Origin: Orientallactaga sibirica
Lineage: Eukaryota > Chordata > Mammalia > Rodentia > Dipodidae
NCBI GenBank assembly: GCA_036365145.1
Contig: JAEOAD010000040.1
Coordinates: 14,604,001-14,668,000, forward strand
Reading direction: 5' to 3'
DNA length: 64,000 bases
Part shown: one piece after another, positions 1 through 9,795 of the stretch
How the letters are laid out: each line of letters starts with the position of its first letter
Position numbering within the stretch: position 1 is the first letter of the stretch
Notes under the pieces: model-generated
Database searches by the model: none
What the model saw: only the letters and a program-made list of their open reading frames with translations
Told to the model about the DNA's origin: nothing
Program-made: the position numbers and the translations under genes

Positions 1-251
1 TGAAGGTTGAAGCGGGATGATTGGAAGGTCAAGGCCCGCTTAGGATACATAGTGTATTGGTTACTTTTCTCACTGTAGTGACCAAAATACCTAACAGACA
101 AAACTAAAGGAGGAAGGGGCATCAGGTTGATTTTGGCTCACAGTCTCAGACCATCATGGCAGGAAGGCATGTGGAAGTACCTGTGTCCATGGCTCTCAGT
201 GTCCTTCACATGGCTCAGACCAAGAGGTAGAGAAAACAAAACCAGAGCCAG

Positions 252-374
252 GGCTGGAGAGATGGCTTAGTGGTTAAGGTGCTTGCCTGCAAAGCCTAAG
301 GACCCAGGTTCAATTCCCTAGTACCCACGTAAGCCAGATATACATGGTGGTTAGAGGCCCTGGCATGCCCATTT

Positions 375-408
<34 letters not shown>

Positions 409-444
409 AAATTAATTAATTAATTAATTACCAAAAAAAAAAAA
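252..444 (+). mobile_element. DIP SINE (tRNA-derived, B2 superfamily)
   Basis: Reference description for the DIP copies in this window. It starts GGCTGGAGAGATGGCTTAG, carries a tRNA-like A box and a B box near GGTTCAATTCC, then a core ending in GCCCATT, a (TC)n stretch, AATTAATTAA/AATAAA-type repeats and an A tail. Known biology: such SINEs are transcribed by RNA polymerase III and moved by LINE-1. A 9-bp TSD (CAGAGCCAG) lies at 243-251 and 445-453, so this is an intact insertion into the MaLR LTR. Confidence 0.85.
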
Positions 445-551
445 CAGAGCCAGTGGTGGGTATTACCCTCAAAGGCCTACCAGTAGCAAACTACTTCTGC
501 CAGCCAAGCCCCACTTCCTAAAGCTCCACAGCCTTCAGAATTACATCACTA

Positions 552-771
552 GGGTGGGCTATGTGGCTTAGTAAGCAGAGTACTTTCCTGGCATTTAGGA
601 AGCCCTGGATTCAATCCCAGCACTGCACAAACCAGGCATGGTAGCACTTGGCTATAATCCCAGTACTTGGAAGGTAAGGGTAGGAGGATGAAAAGTTCAA
701 GGCCAGTTTCTGTTATATAAGGAGTTGGAGGCATCCTGGGCTAAATGAAACTCTGTCTCAAAAAACAATAG
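552..771 (+). mobile_element. B4-like SINE (ID head fused to B1 body)
   Basis: An ID-like tRNA head (about 552-632, ending CAATCCCAGCAC) is followed by a divergent B1 body (AGGCATGGTAGCACTTGGCT to TCTGTCTCAAAAAAC). This order defines the rodent B4 family. It is an old copy inside the LTR. Confidence 0.7.
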
Positions 772-775
772 TCCT

Positions 776-909
776 TGCTGGAGAGATGGCTCAGTAGTTA
801 AAGGCACTTGATTGCAAAACCTGATGGCCCGGCTTTGATGACCCAGAACACATGTAAAGCTGGATGTGTACATAGACACACACACACATATACACACACG
901 CATATACAA
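776..909 (+). mobile_element. Degenerate B2-superfamily SINE with CA tail
   Basis: The head TGCTGGAGAGATGGCTCAG is recognisable, but the core ends early, in a (CA)n/(TA)n tail. It is older or differently truncated than the DIP copies beside it. Confidence 0.65.
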
Positions 910-918
910 TAGCCCATC

Positions 919-1172
919 AGGAGCTGGAGAGATGGCTTAGCAGTTAAGGTATTTGCCTGCGAAGCCAAAGGATCCAGGTTTGATTCCCCAGGACCCATGT
1001 AAGACAGATGCACAAGGTGGCGCATGTGTCTGGAGTTCGTTTGCAGCGGCTGGAGGCCCTGGCGCACCCATTCTCTCTATCTATCTATCTCTCTCCCTCT
1101 TTTTGTCTCTCTCTCTCTCTCTCTCAAATAAATGAAATAAATTTATTTTCAATTTAAAATTTTAAAAAGAAG
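919..1172 (+). mobile_element. DIP SINE
   Basis: Full-length copy with (TC)n at about 1073-1125 and an A/T-rich tail. A 9-bp TSD TAGCCCATC is seen at 910-918 and 1173-1181. Confidence 0.85.
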
Positions 1173-1181
1173 TAGCCCATC

Positions 1182-1400
1182 GGGGCTAGAGAGATGGCTT
1201 AGCCGTTAAGGCACTTACCTGCGAAGCCTAAGGACCCAGGTTTGATTCACCAGTACCCATGTAAGCCAGATGCATATGGTGGCACATGCATCTGGAATTC
1301 ATTAGCAGTGGCTGGAGGCCCTGGTGCATCCATTCTCTATCTACCTCTCTCTTTCTCTTTCTCTTTCTCTTTCTCTCTCTCTCTCAAGTAAGTAAATAGA

Positions 1401-1451
<51 letters not shown>

Positions 1452-1469
1452 AATATTTTTAAAAATAGG
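1182..1469 (+). mobile_element. DIP SINE with expanded (TAAA)n tail
   Basis: Inserted directly after the previous copy's downstream TSD. The tail holds a (TTTC)n/(TC)n block and a pure (AAAT)n run at about 1400-1453. Confidence 0.85.
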
Positions 1470-1537
1470 CCACCAGCTGATGACCACGTACTCAATGCTT
1501 GAGCATCTGGGAGACATTTCAAATTCAAGCCATAATA

Positions 1538-2135
1538 TGTTAACATGGAACGAGACCTTGACTTTGGACAGAAAAAGAGACAAGAAGAAGAAATGTGAAA
1601 CACAAAGATCCGCTCAGCCAATTAAACAGGCACCATTTTCTTTTCCCCAGTCTCTTGAGCTTCTGCAGTGGGCTCAGGAAGAGGCGCATCAGAAACCACA
1701 TGGCAAACAGCAGGCAGCCCTTCCTCTGCAGAGTGCCAGCGGAGCCTGCGACAGGCAAACCAAGAGAACAGCCTCAACATGTTCCAAACTTCCTGCGGGT
1801 GTTTATATCCCCAGGCGGGTGAGACATTTCTATCTATAGCATCAAGCAAAACACTGCAGCTCGGGCTGGATCCAGAGAACTGTAGGTGAGCACAATGGGC
1901 TTTCTGCAAAGGAAGGATGCGTTTCCAGTCTGATCAATCAGATACACCAGTCCCTTGAGGGCCAGGGCCTTCCTCTATGGTGGGGTGTAACGGGATATGG
2001 GCTCACGAAAGCAGATGTGTGATGGTCATTCAGCGTAGACTAGTGACTGTGAGGCTAGAGAGAAGGCTCTCATACATTGCTCTGATTCCAAAGGCCCAGA
2101 GACATCCTAGCAAATGCCCCTAAGAAAAAGAGTCC
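1538..2135. other. Unannotated single-copy-looking sequence
   Basis: No family recognised on either strand. Overlapping short frames exist (for example at 1622-1909 on the minus strand and 1668-1889 on the plus strand), but none shows a motif or codon pattern that supports a gene. Confidence 0.5.
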
Positions 2136-2390
2136 AGAGCTGGAGAGATGGCTTAGCAGTTAGGCGCTTGCCTGCAAAGCCAAAGGACCTTGGTTCGATT
2201 CCCCAGGACCCATGTAAGGCAGATGCACAAGGTGGCACATGCATCTGACGTTCGTTTGCAGTGACTGTAAGCCCTGGCATGCCCATTCTCTATCTCTCTC
2301 TCTTTCTCTCTCTCTCTTTCTCTCTGTCTCTTACCCTCTCTCAAATAAATAAATAAAAATAAGATATTTTTTTAAAAAGAAGAAAGAAAA
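2136..2390 (+). mobile_element. DIP SINE
   Basis: Intact head, (TC)n and AAATAAATAAA tail. An imperfect TSD of the form AAAAAGAGTCCA / AAAAAAAGTCCA surrounds it. Confidence 0.85.
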
Positions 2391-2612
2391 AAAGTCCAAC
2401 GTGCAAGGTGATTCCTGACCTTCACAGACATAAGATACTCTTAACCCTGAGTCCTACACCCAATACTACATGCCTGTGCCCAGAGTGCATCTGTTGGGTG
2501 GCTGGAACCTTTGGCAATAACTGTCATTCCCCATGACTACTGAAACACCATTCATTGCCCACCCATGATCTCAGCCCTTAGCTCATTCCAGCCTTTCTAA
2601 AATGACATAACA

Positions 2613-2780
2613 GGGCTGGAGAGATGGCTTAGCAGTTAAGGCACTTGCCTATAAAGTCAAAGGACCACGGTTCGATTCCCCAGGACCCACGTAAGCCAAA
2701 TGCACAAGGTGGGGCATACATCTGGAGTTCATTTACAGCACTGAAGGCCCTGGTGCACCCATTCTTTCTCCCTCTCTCTC
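2613..2780 (+). mobile_element. DIP SINE lacking its tail
   Basis: Head and core are present up to the (TC) stretch, then the sequence runs straight into MER5A-like sequence with no AATAAA tail. Confidence 0.8.
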
Positions 2781-2935
2781 ATTTGGCCACAAAATCTGGA
2801 GACACTTTGAGATGTCACATGGATAGGCTGCAGCTGGCATTCGTGAGAAGGAGCCAGAGATGCAGCTAAGCATCCTGAAATGCACCATCCCACCCCCACC
2901 AGGAAGAATTACCTACCCCACAACACTGACGCACC
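2781..2935 (+). mobile_element. MER5A-like DNA transposon fragment (hAT-Charlie)
   Basis: Matches remembered MER5A landmarks in order: ATTTGGCCACAAAATCTGGA, then GAGATGCAGCTAAGCATCCT, TGCACCATCCCACCCCCACC and AAGAATTACCT. The terminal repeats are missing. It is an old, immobile mammalian relic. Confidence 0.65.
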
Positions 2936-3099
2936 CAGGGAGAGAAGCCCGGCCCCAAGCCACCATCTCCAGGGTCTCCTACCAGCGCTCTCTGCTGCTA
3001 CTCTTGCTCCCCCTCTGCAGCCATTCCCCACGCAGCAGCTGGTTATCCTCTTAATCAAGTCAGATTTTGTTATATCTTTGCCAAAAAAGAAAAAGAAAA

Positions 3100-3219
3100 C
3101 AAACACATACTTTCCAGAGAGAAAGAAAGAAAGAAAGGGACCCATGTTCAACTCTCCAGATCCCAAGAAAGAAAGAAAGAAAAAGAAAACATTCTCTCTA
3201 TCTGCTTTTCCATCTCAAA

Positions 3220-3254
<35 letters not shown>

Positions 3255-3268
3255 ATATTTTTTAAAAG
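3100..3268 (+). repeat. GAAA-rich and TAAA-rich low-complexity remnants
   Basis: GAAA runs (about 3116-3138 and 3166-3190) flank a short DIP piece (GACCCATGTTCAACTCTCC), followed by a second SINE tail of (AAAT)n at 3216-3256. In unit 2 the same place holds a longer readable SINE. Confidence 0.6.
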
Positions 3269-3450
3269 GGGGGCTGGAGAAATGGCTTAGTGGTTAAGGC
3301 ATTTGCCTGCAAAGCCAAAGGACCTAGGGACCCTATGACCCACTAAGCCAGATCCCAGGAGGTGCATGCATCAGGACTTCTTTGCAGTGGCAAGGCCCTG
3401 ACATACCCATTCTCTCATTCTCTATCTGCTTCTTCTCTCTCTCTCTCAAA

Positions 3451-3481
<31 letters not shown>

Positions 3482-3499
3482 ATTTCTTTTTAAAAAAGG
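3269..3499 (+). mobile_element. DIP SINE, damaged core
   Basis: Head intact. The middle has lost bases relative to the unit 2 copy at 7355-7635 (GACCTAGGGACCCTATGACC in place of the usual TTC-AATTCC-ACCCAC order). The tail is (AAAT)n. Confidence 0.75.
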
Positions 3500-3759
3500 T
3501 GGGGTTTGATTCAGTGAAATAAGCTTAGTGGTTGAAGGCATTTCCCTGCATGGCCAATTAGGACTCCTGGTTCAATATTGTTAGGACGGGCTTATGGGTA
3601 TTATAGCCAGATCCACTTGCCAGTGCATGCATCAGGACTCTCCTTTTGCTGTTGTCCACCTGATGTTGACATAGTGATTCACCCTCTGCTCATCTATCTT
3701 TTTCCTCCATCTGGAGCTTCCCCTCGAGCCCTAAGCTTAAATAAATCTTTTTAAATAGA

Positions 3760-3790
<31 letters not shown>

Positions 3791-3806
3791 AATATTTCTT
3801 TTTAAA
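3500..3806 (+). other. Blended DIP/LTR sequence
   Basis: Short runs of a DIP SINE (GCTTAGTGGTTGAAGGCATT, CTGGTTCAAT, AGCCAGATC, GCATGCATCAGGACT) alternate with short runs of a MaLR LTR (TTTGATTCAG, ATATTGTTAGG, CTTGCCAGTG, GCTGTTGTCCACCTGATGTT), as if two aligned reads had been merged. It ends in an (AAAT)n tail. No single repeat family explains it. Confidence 0.6.
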
Positions 3807-3942
3807 ACAAGGTGAGGCAAGCGAAAGGTCACACATGCCCACTAGGTGGTGCAAGCATCTGGAGTTGGATTGCAGTGTCTGAGGCCCTGATGTACCAATT
3901 CTCTTTCTCTCTTTCTTTCTGTCTCTCTTTTAAAAAAAAAAA
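3807..3942 (+). mobile_element. DIP SINE, long variant, 3' part
   Basis: Has the extra internal block GGTGAGGCAAGC...CACATGCCCACTAGGTGG that marks the long variant, then a (TC)n and A tail. Its 5' part appears to be the short DIP piece near 3139-3165, separated by later insertions. Confidence 0.65.
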
Positions 3943-4147
3943 AGACTGGAGAGATAGCTTAGCAGTTAAGGCGCTTGCCTATGAAACCTAAGGACCCAGG
4001 TTCAACTCCCCAGTACCCATATAAGCCAAATGCACAAGATGGTGCATGTGTTTAGAGTTTGCAGTGGCTGGAGACCCTGGCATGCCCATTCTTTCTATCT
4101 GAGTCTCTAACTCTCAACATAAGTAAATAAATAAAAAAAAAAAAAAC
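3943..4147 (+). mobile_element. DIP SINE
   Basis: Complete copy with a short (TC) stretch (TATCTGAGTCTCTAACTCTC) and an AATAAATAA-A(n) tail. It directly precedes LINE-1 sequence. Confidence 0.8.
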
Positions 4148-5430
4148 AGTAAGCTAGAAAGGTGATATAAAGGGAATAGAAAGGGAGGGAGGGGGACTTA
4201 AGAGGATGGTATTAATAGGATAGGTATGTGTAAGTAGAAGAACAGATTAATGGGGGTGAAAAGGCCTAAGTAAGGTCAGGGGAAGAGATTGAGTAAAGGA
4301 AAGGTGGAGGGAAGGCTAATCAAAATGTAAGAGGATATAAATAAGTCATATAGAAACCTACTTTTCTGGACAATGAAACACTCAGACTCCATAGATTGTT
4401 ACTAGAAAATTTTCAGTGGCAGGGATGGGATACCTTCCAGTGAATTATTGCCCAGGGAAGTCCCTGATGCCCCAAAACATTACAGGCCATTGCCAAGGCC
4501 CTTGGTTTCCCACCAGGAATAGATGGTAAGACCCTGTTGGCTGAAGACTCCACATGCTTGAGCTGAAAGGCACTGAGAAATCATGCTGGAGCTGAGCTGA
4601 AAGCCTCCTCCATGTGGACCAGCTGACAGAAAGTTGGGAAAAGCTATGCTGCATGCAGTTCAGTGTGAGAGAAAAAACACCAGTGAAGATACTCAACAGT
4701 GGACACTGCAACCTTTAAATTTGGCCAGCCAGGCCAAATGAGTCAATGGTTGCAATAGTGGCATATGGGGGAAACCAACTGCTCTCTAATTGGACTGGAG
4801 GTCCACTCCATGGGAGGGAATATATCCCTGATACTGAAAACCTACCACAGGGGTAGTCATGAGCCCTAGTAGTGTAATGTCTGCTGGTGTCTGGCTAAAT
4901 GTATATACTATCTATGCTCACCAAACTGCCCAGTAAGCACTTCTCTTAATGTTCATACCCATATATTAATGCTGCTGTCACTTTTGTTTAGAGAAGCTTC
5001 TCTTTTCAGATGGCAGTGACCTTGGGATGACTCAGAAGTCACCATGGTGCTGAGAAGAAGGGACAGAGGAGTGCTCAGCACTGAAACATCTCTAACACAC
5101 CTTCCAAAGCTCAGGGTCCATTACAGAAGAGGTGGTGGAAAGAACGTTAAGAGCCAAAGGAAGGGTAGGACTCCTTACAACGTGCTCCTCCAGACACAAA
5201 ATGGCCTGGATATCCATGACCTCAAAGTGTCTGACACTATCTACACAAGACCATCATAATAGGAGGAAAAGATCATGACATCAAAATAAAAGAGACTGAT
5301 TGAGAAGGGGAGGGGATATGATGGTCAGTGGAGTTTCAAAGGGGAAAGTGGGGGCGGGGGGAGTAGCATGGGATATTGTCTACAATTATGGAAGTTGTCA
5401 ATAAAAAAATAAAAATTAAAAAAAAACACT
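4148..5430 (+). mobile_element. LINE-1 3' end (3' UTR)
   Basis: A purine-rich start (AAAGGGAGGGAGGGGGACTT) is followed by a non-coding stretch, then TTAGAGAAGCTTCTCTTTTC, GGGGAGGGGATATGATGG and a terminal GTTGTCAATAAAA with A tail. Truncated relatives sharing this 3' end occur at six other sites here outside the duplicated copy, as expected of 5'-truncated LINE-1. It resembles murine Lx-type 3' ends as I remember them. The short frames at 4445-4711 and 5044-5259 lie inside it and are not genes. Confidence 0.7.
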
Positions 5431-5439
5431 CATCTTCTC

Positions 5440-5615
5440 AATGGCCTGCAAATCCTTACACAGCATGACCCATGTATCTTCTCTGGGCTCATGTCTCTTG
5501 CTCACTCTGTCTCACACCCAGCGACCTGGCCTTTGGGTTGGTCCTTGAAAGCTCCAGGTACATTCTTGTGTTCAGACCTCTGTGCTTGTCCCCTCTGCTA
5601 GAACCCTTTCAACCC
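5440..5615 (+). mobile_element. L2 LINE 3' fragment
   Basis: Reads like the conserved L2 3' region: AATGGCCTGCAAATCCTTAC, CTTGCTCACTCT, GTCCTTGAAAGCTCCAGGTA, then CCTCTGTGCTTGTCCCCTCT and AGAACCCTTTC. Confidence 0.6.
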
Positions 5616-5631
5616 GCCTCTCTGGAGTGTG

Positions 5632-5680
5632 ATGACAGCCACCTATAATCCCAGCACTCGGAGGTTGAAACAGGAAAAGG
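5632..5680 (+). mobile_element. B1-like fragment
   Basis: CACCTATAATCCCAGCACTC followed by GGAGGTTGAAACAGG is the middle of a divergent B1. Both ends are missing. Confidence 0.4.
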
Positions 5681-5702
5681 GGGTCAAAGAAACAAGGCTT
5701 GG

Positions 5703-5852
5703 CTGTAACACTCAAAGGCCAGCCTCCTTGACCCACTTTCTCCTGTCAGACCCCACTTCCAAAGGTTCCACAACCTCTCAAAACAAGACACCAGCTGCTC
5801 CCCATGTTCTCACACATGAGACCACAAGGGTCATTTCAGATTCAAACCATAA
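5703..5852 (-). mobile_element. MaLR LTR 5' half
   Basis: CCCCACTTCCAAAGGTTCCA, CACCAGCTGCTCCCCATG and GTCATTTCAGATTCAAACCA match the reverse complement of the LTR 5' half, the same order as in the LTR at 57-1537. Confidence 0.6.
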
Positions 5853-6397
5853 AGCTCCCCACTGTGATCCTGAGGTGGTGCTGCTACATGGTTCGGCAAT
5901 ATTTTTATGAGTGAGTGAATCTAACGGACATCGTTTCTATTCCTTCAGGCTTTCTCACTCACTTCAGCATGCCCTATGCCCAATCTTGTTAGAATCCAGA
6001 CTCTGTCTTGGTCATAGAGTACACTGGGAATTCCAAGAGCTATTCAAGATAGAAATGAGAGAAAAGTAGATGAGACAAACCTGTTCCAGGAAGGTCTGGT
6101 AGTCCACTTCCAAGGCCAAGGGCATCCTGAACTCAAATTCACATAGTGCTAGAACTCCCAGACCCTCCTGGCAAAAAAAAAAAAAAAAAAAAATTTGAGT
6201 CGCTGGCCTCAGTTCCTATAACTTAAAACTACCTCATAAGCAAGTTACAAAGACTAGCATCTTTTGTTCGCAGCTCAGAAGACATGGAGTTCAAGGTCAA
6301 AGGGTCACTTGGTGAGGCTTTTACTGCTAGAGGAGGCTTTCTGCAGAGTTCCAAGACAGCTCAGGTGATAGATCACGTGTAAAAATAAATAAACAAA
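5853..6397. other. Unannotated sequence within unit 1
   Basis: Single-copy-looking apart from its duplicate at about 9796-10339. Contains a 20-bp A run near 6174-6193. No coding or RNA signal seen. Confidence 0.5.
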
Positions 6398-6570
6398 GCC
6401 GGGCGTGGTGGCACAGGCCTTTAATCCCAGCACTTGGGAGGCACAGGTAGGAGGATCACTATCAGTTTGAGGCCACCCTGAGACTACATAGTGAATTCCA
6501 GGTCAGCCTGGGCCAAAGTGAGACCCTACCTCGAAACACCAAAAAAAAATAATAATAATAATTAATAAAT
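6398..6570 (+). mobile_element. B1 SINE
   Basis: Starts GCCGGGCGTGGTGGCACAGG with the AATCCCAGCACTTGGGAGGC block, the duplicated internal block (GACTACATAGTGAATTCCAG) and an A/AAT tail. B1 is 7SL RNA-derived. It ends exactly at the duplication border. Confidence 0.9.
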
Positions 6571-6644
6571 ACTGAAACACCATCCATTGCCCACCCATGA
6601 TCTCAGCCCTTAGCTCCTTCCAGCCTTTCTAAAATGACATAACA

Positions 6645-6813
6645 GGGCTGGAGAGATGGCTTTAGCAGTTAAGGCACTTGCCTATAAAGTCAAAGGACCA
6701 CGGTTCGATTCCCCAGGACCCACGTAAGCCAGATGCACAAGGTGGGGCATACATCTGGAGTTCATTTACAGCGCTGAAGGCCCTGGTGCACCCATTCTTT
6801 CTCCCTCTCTCTC
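6645..6813 (+). mobile_element. DIP SINE lacking its tail (unit 2)
   Basis: Counterpart of 2613-2780, with one extra T in the head (GATGGCTTTAGCAG). Confidence 0.8.
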
Positions 6814-6968
6814 ATTTGGCCACAAAATCTGGAGACACTTTGAGATGTCACATGGATAGGCTGCAGCTGGCATTCGTGAGAAGGAGCCAGAGATGCAGCT
6901 AAGCATCCTGAAATGCACCATCCCACCCCCACCAGGAAGAATTACCTACCCCACAACACTGACGCACC
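6814..6968 (+). mobile_element. MER5A-like fragment (unit 2)
   Basis: Counterpart of 2781-2935, nearly identical (for example CACAGTCTCC against CACCATCTCC shortly after its end). Confidence 0.65.
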
Positions 6969-7177
6969 CAGGGAGAGAAGCCCGGCCCCAAGCCACAGTC
7001 TCCAGGGTCTCCTACCAGCGCTCTCTGCTGCTACTCTTGCTCCCCCTCTGCAGCCATTCCCCACGCAGCAGCTGGTTATCCTCTTAAACAAGTCAGATTT
7101 TGTTATATTTCTGCCAAGAAAAAGAAAGAAAAAAGAAAGAAACAAAGAAAGAAACTTTCCAGAAAGAAAGAAACAAA

Positions 7178-7300
7178 CTGGTTAAGGTCCATCTCATTGA
7201 AGCCTAGGGACCCATGTTCAACTCTCCAGATCCCATGTAAGCCACACGCACAAAGGTGAGGCAAGCCATTCTCTCTATCTGCTTCTTCCTCTCTCTCAAA

Positions 7301-7335
<35 letters not shown>

Positions 7336-7348
7336 ATATTTTTTTAAA
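7178..7348 (+). mobile_element. DIP SINE, long variant, 5' part plus a second tail
   Basis: CTGGTTAAGG to GGTGAGGCAAGC is the front of a long-variant DIP. It then jumps to a (TC)n/(AAAT)n SINE tail. A GAAA-rich block (about 7122-7172) precedes it. Confidence 0.65.
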
Positions 7349-7354
7349 AGGGGG

Positions 7355-7525
7355 GGTGCTTAGGAAATGGCTTAGTGGTTAAGGCATTTGCCTGCAAAGC
7401 CAAAGGACCCTGGTTCAATTCCCTAGGACCCACATAAGCCAGATGCACAAGGAGGTGCATGCATCAGGACTTCTTTTGCAGTGGCTGAGGCCCTGACATA
7501 CCCATTCTCTCTTCTTCTCTATCTG

Positions 7526-7561
<36 letters not shown>

Positions 7562-7583
7562 CTCAAATAAATAAATAAATAGA

Positions 7584-7614
<31 letters not shown>

Positions 7615-7635
7615 AATATTTCTTTTTAAAACAAG
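7355..7635 (+). mobile_element. DIP SINE (unit 2)
   Basis: Readable from AGGAAATGGCTTAGTGG through (TC)n to a long (AAAT)n tail ending ATATTTCTTTTTAAAACAA. It shows what unit 1 is missing at 3269-3499. Confidence 0.8.
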
Positions 7636-7750
7636 TTGCTGTTGTCCACCCTATGTTGACCAGAGAGTGATGTCCACCCTCTGCTCATGCCATCGTTTTC
7701 CTGCCATCATGGAGCTTCCCTGAGCCTGTGGCCAAAATAAAGCAATCTGT
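7636..7750 (+). mobile_element. MaLR LTR 3' fragment
   Basis: GTTGCTGTTGTCCACCCTAT, GATGTCCACCCTCTGCTCAT, TGCCATCATGGAGCTTCCC and CCAAAATAAAG match the 3' half of the LTR at 15213-15547. Confidence 0.65.
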
Positions 7751-7761
7751 GAGTTGGATTG

Positions 7762-7892
7762 CAACACAAGTGCAAGCAAAGGCGCACATGAGGTGGTGCA
7801 AGCATCTGGAGTTGGATTGCAGTGTCTGAGGCCCTGATTACCAATTCTCTTTTCTCTTTCTTTCTGTCTCTCTTAAAAAAAAAAAAAAAAAG
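7762..7892 (+). mobile_element. DIP SINE, long variant, 3' part (unit 2)
   Basis: Resumes the core of the DIP whose front is at 7178 (AAGTGCAAGCAAAGGCGCAC, then GGTGGTGCAAGCATCTGG), ending in A(17). The host SINE was split by later insertions. Confidence 0.6.
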
Positions 7893-8093
7893 ACTGGAGA
7901 GATGGCTTAGAAGTTAATGCGCTTGCCTATGAAACCTAAGGACCCAGGTTCAACTCCCCAGTACCCATATAAGCCAAATGCACGAGATGGTGCATGTGTT
8001 TAGAGTTTGCAGTGGCTGGAGACCCTGGCATGCCCATTCTTTCTATCTGAGTCTCTAACTATCAACATAAGTAAATAAATAAAAAAAAAACAG
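7893..8093 (+). mobile_element. DIP SINE (unit 2)
   Basis: Counterpart of 3943-4147 with a shorter A tail. Confidence 0.8.
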
Positions 8094-9371
8094 TAAGCTA
8101 GAAAAGGGATATAAAGGGAATAGAAAGGGAGGGAGGGGGACTTAAGAGGATGGTATTAATAGGATAGGTATGTGTACGTAGAAGAACAGATTAATGGGGG
8201 TGAAAGGCCTAAGTAAGGTCAGGGGAAGAGATTGAGTAAAGGAAAGGTGGAGGGAAGGCTAATCAAAATGTAAGAGGATATAAATAAGTCATATAGAAAC
8301 CTACTTTTCTGGACAATGAAACACTCAGACTCCATAGATTGTTACTAGAAAATTTTCAGTGGCAGGGATGGGATACCTTCCAGTGAATTATTGCCCAGGG
8401 AAGTCCCTGATGCCCCAAAACATTACAGGCCATTGCCAAGGCCCTTGGTTTCCCACCAGGAATAGATGGTAAGACCCTGTTGGCTGAAGACTCCACATGC
8501 TTGAGCTGAAAGGCACTGAGAAATCATGCTGGAGCTGAGCTGAAAGCCTCCTCCATGTGGACCAGCTGACAGAAAGTTGGGAAAAGCTATGCTGCATGCA
8601 GTTCAGTGTGAGAGAGAAAAAACACCAGTGAAGATACTCAACAGTGGACACTGCAACCTTTAAATTTGGCCAGCCAGGCCAAATGAGTCAATGGTTGCAA
8701 TAGTGGCATATGGGGGAAACCAACTGCTCTCTAATTGGACTGGAGGTCCACTCCATGGGAGGGAATATATCCCTGATACTGAAAACCTACCACAGGGGTA
8801 GTCATGAGCCCTAGTAGTGTAATGTCTGCTGGTGTCTGGCTAAATGTATATACTATCTATGCTCACCAAACTGCCCAGTAAGCACTTCTCTTAATGTTCA
8901 TACCCATATATTAATGCTGCTGTCACTTTTGTTTAGAGAAGCTTCTCTTTTCAGATGGCAGTGACCTTGGGATGACTCAGAAGTCACCATGGTGCTGAGA
9001 AGAAGGGACAGAGGAGTGCTCAGCACTGAAACATCTCTAACACACCTTCCAAAGCTCAGGGTCCATTACAGAAGAGGTGGTGGAAAGAACGTTAAGAGCC
9101 AAAGGAAGGGTAGGACTCTTACAACGTGCTCCTCCAGACACAAAATGGCCTGGATATCCATGACCTCAAAGTGTCTGACACTATCTACACAAGACCATCA
9201 TAATAGGAGGAAAAGATCATGACATCAAAATAAAAGAGACTGATTGAGAAGGGGAGGGGATATGATGGTCAGTGGAGTTTCAAAGGGGGAAAGTGGGGGC
9301 GGGGAGTAGCATGGGATATTGTCTACAATTATGGAAGTTGTCAATAAAAAAATAAAAATTAAAAAAAAACA
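8094..9371 (+). mobile_element. LINE-1 3' end (unit 2)
   Basis: Counterpart of 4148-5430 with a handful of single-base and short indel differences. Same terminal GTTGTCAATAAAA. Confidence 0.7.
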
Positions 9372-9382
9372 CTCATCTTCTC

Positions 9383-9557
9383 AATGGCCTGCAAATCCTT
9401 ACACAGCATGACCCATGTATCTTCTCTGGGCTCATGTCTCTTGCTCACTCTGTCTCACACCCAGCGACCTGGCCTTTGGGTTGGTCCTTGAAAGCTCCAG
9501 GTACATTCTTGTGTTCAGACCTCTGTGCTTGTCCCCTCTGCTAGAACCCTTTCAACC
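9383..9557 (+). mobile_element. L2 LINE 3' fragment (unit 2)
   Basis: Counterpart of 5440-5615 with no difference noticed by eye. Confidence 0.6.
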
Positions 9558-9644
9558 CGCCTCTCTGGAGTGTGATGACAGCCACCTATAATCCCAGCAC
9601 TCGGAGGTTGAAACAGGAAAAGGGGGTCAAAGAAACAAGGCTTG

Positions 9645-9795
9645 GCTGTAACACTCAAAGGCCAGCCTCCTTGACCCACTTTCTCCTGTCAGACCCCACT
9701 TCCAAAGGTTCCACAACCTCTCAAAACAAGACACCAGCTGCTCCCCATGTTCTCACACATGAGACCACAAGGGTCATTTCAGATTCAAACCATAA
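9645..9795 (-). mobile_element. MaLR LTR 5' half (unit 2)
   Basis: Counterpart of 5703-5852. Confidence 0.6.

Larger units (their letters stand above)
57..1537 (-). mobile_element. MaLR-type LTR, split into pieces by five SINEs
   Basis: Three blocks read in order as one rodent MaLR-like LTR on the minus strand: about 57-242 (the LTR 3' end, with the ACTTTTCTCACTGTAGTGAC and ACCATCATGGCAGGAAGGCA blocks), 454-551 and 1470-1537 (the LTR 5' end, GACATTTCAAATTCAAGCC). The gaps are filled by the SINEs listed next. The family name is from memory of rodent MaLR consensus sequences; the order and orientation of the blocks are seen directly. Confidence 0.65.
2539..6570 (+). repeat. Tandem duplication, unit 1 (about 4.03 kb)
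   Basis: Begins at ACTGAAACACCATTCATTGC and ends at the B1 tail AATAATTAATAAAT; the same start recurs at 6571. Order of contents: DIP, MER5A, damaged DIP cluster, DIP, LINE-1 3' end, L2, LTR piece, unique block, B1. The unit is nearly identical to unit 2 except around 3.07-3.82 kb. Confidence 0.9.

Noticed and set aside
252..330. tRNA genes suggested by A and B boxes in SINE heads
   Set aside because: The promoter boxes are SINE parts; the sequence does not fold into a complete tRNA and recurs dozens of times.
5044..5259. Frames beginning MVLRRRDRGV, repeated at 8989 and, in related form, near 35701 and 49195
   Set aside because: Recurrence reflects shared LINE-1 3' UTR sequence; the frames diverge by frameshifts between copies, so coding is not conserved.
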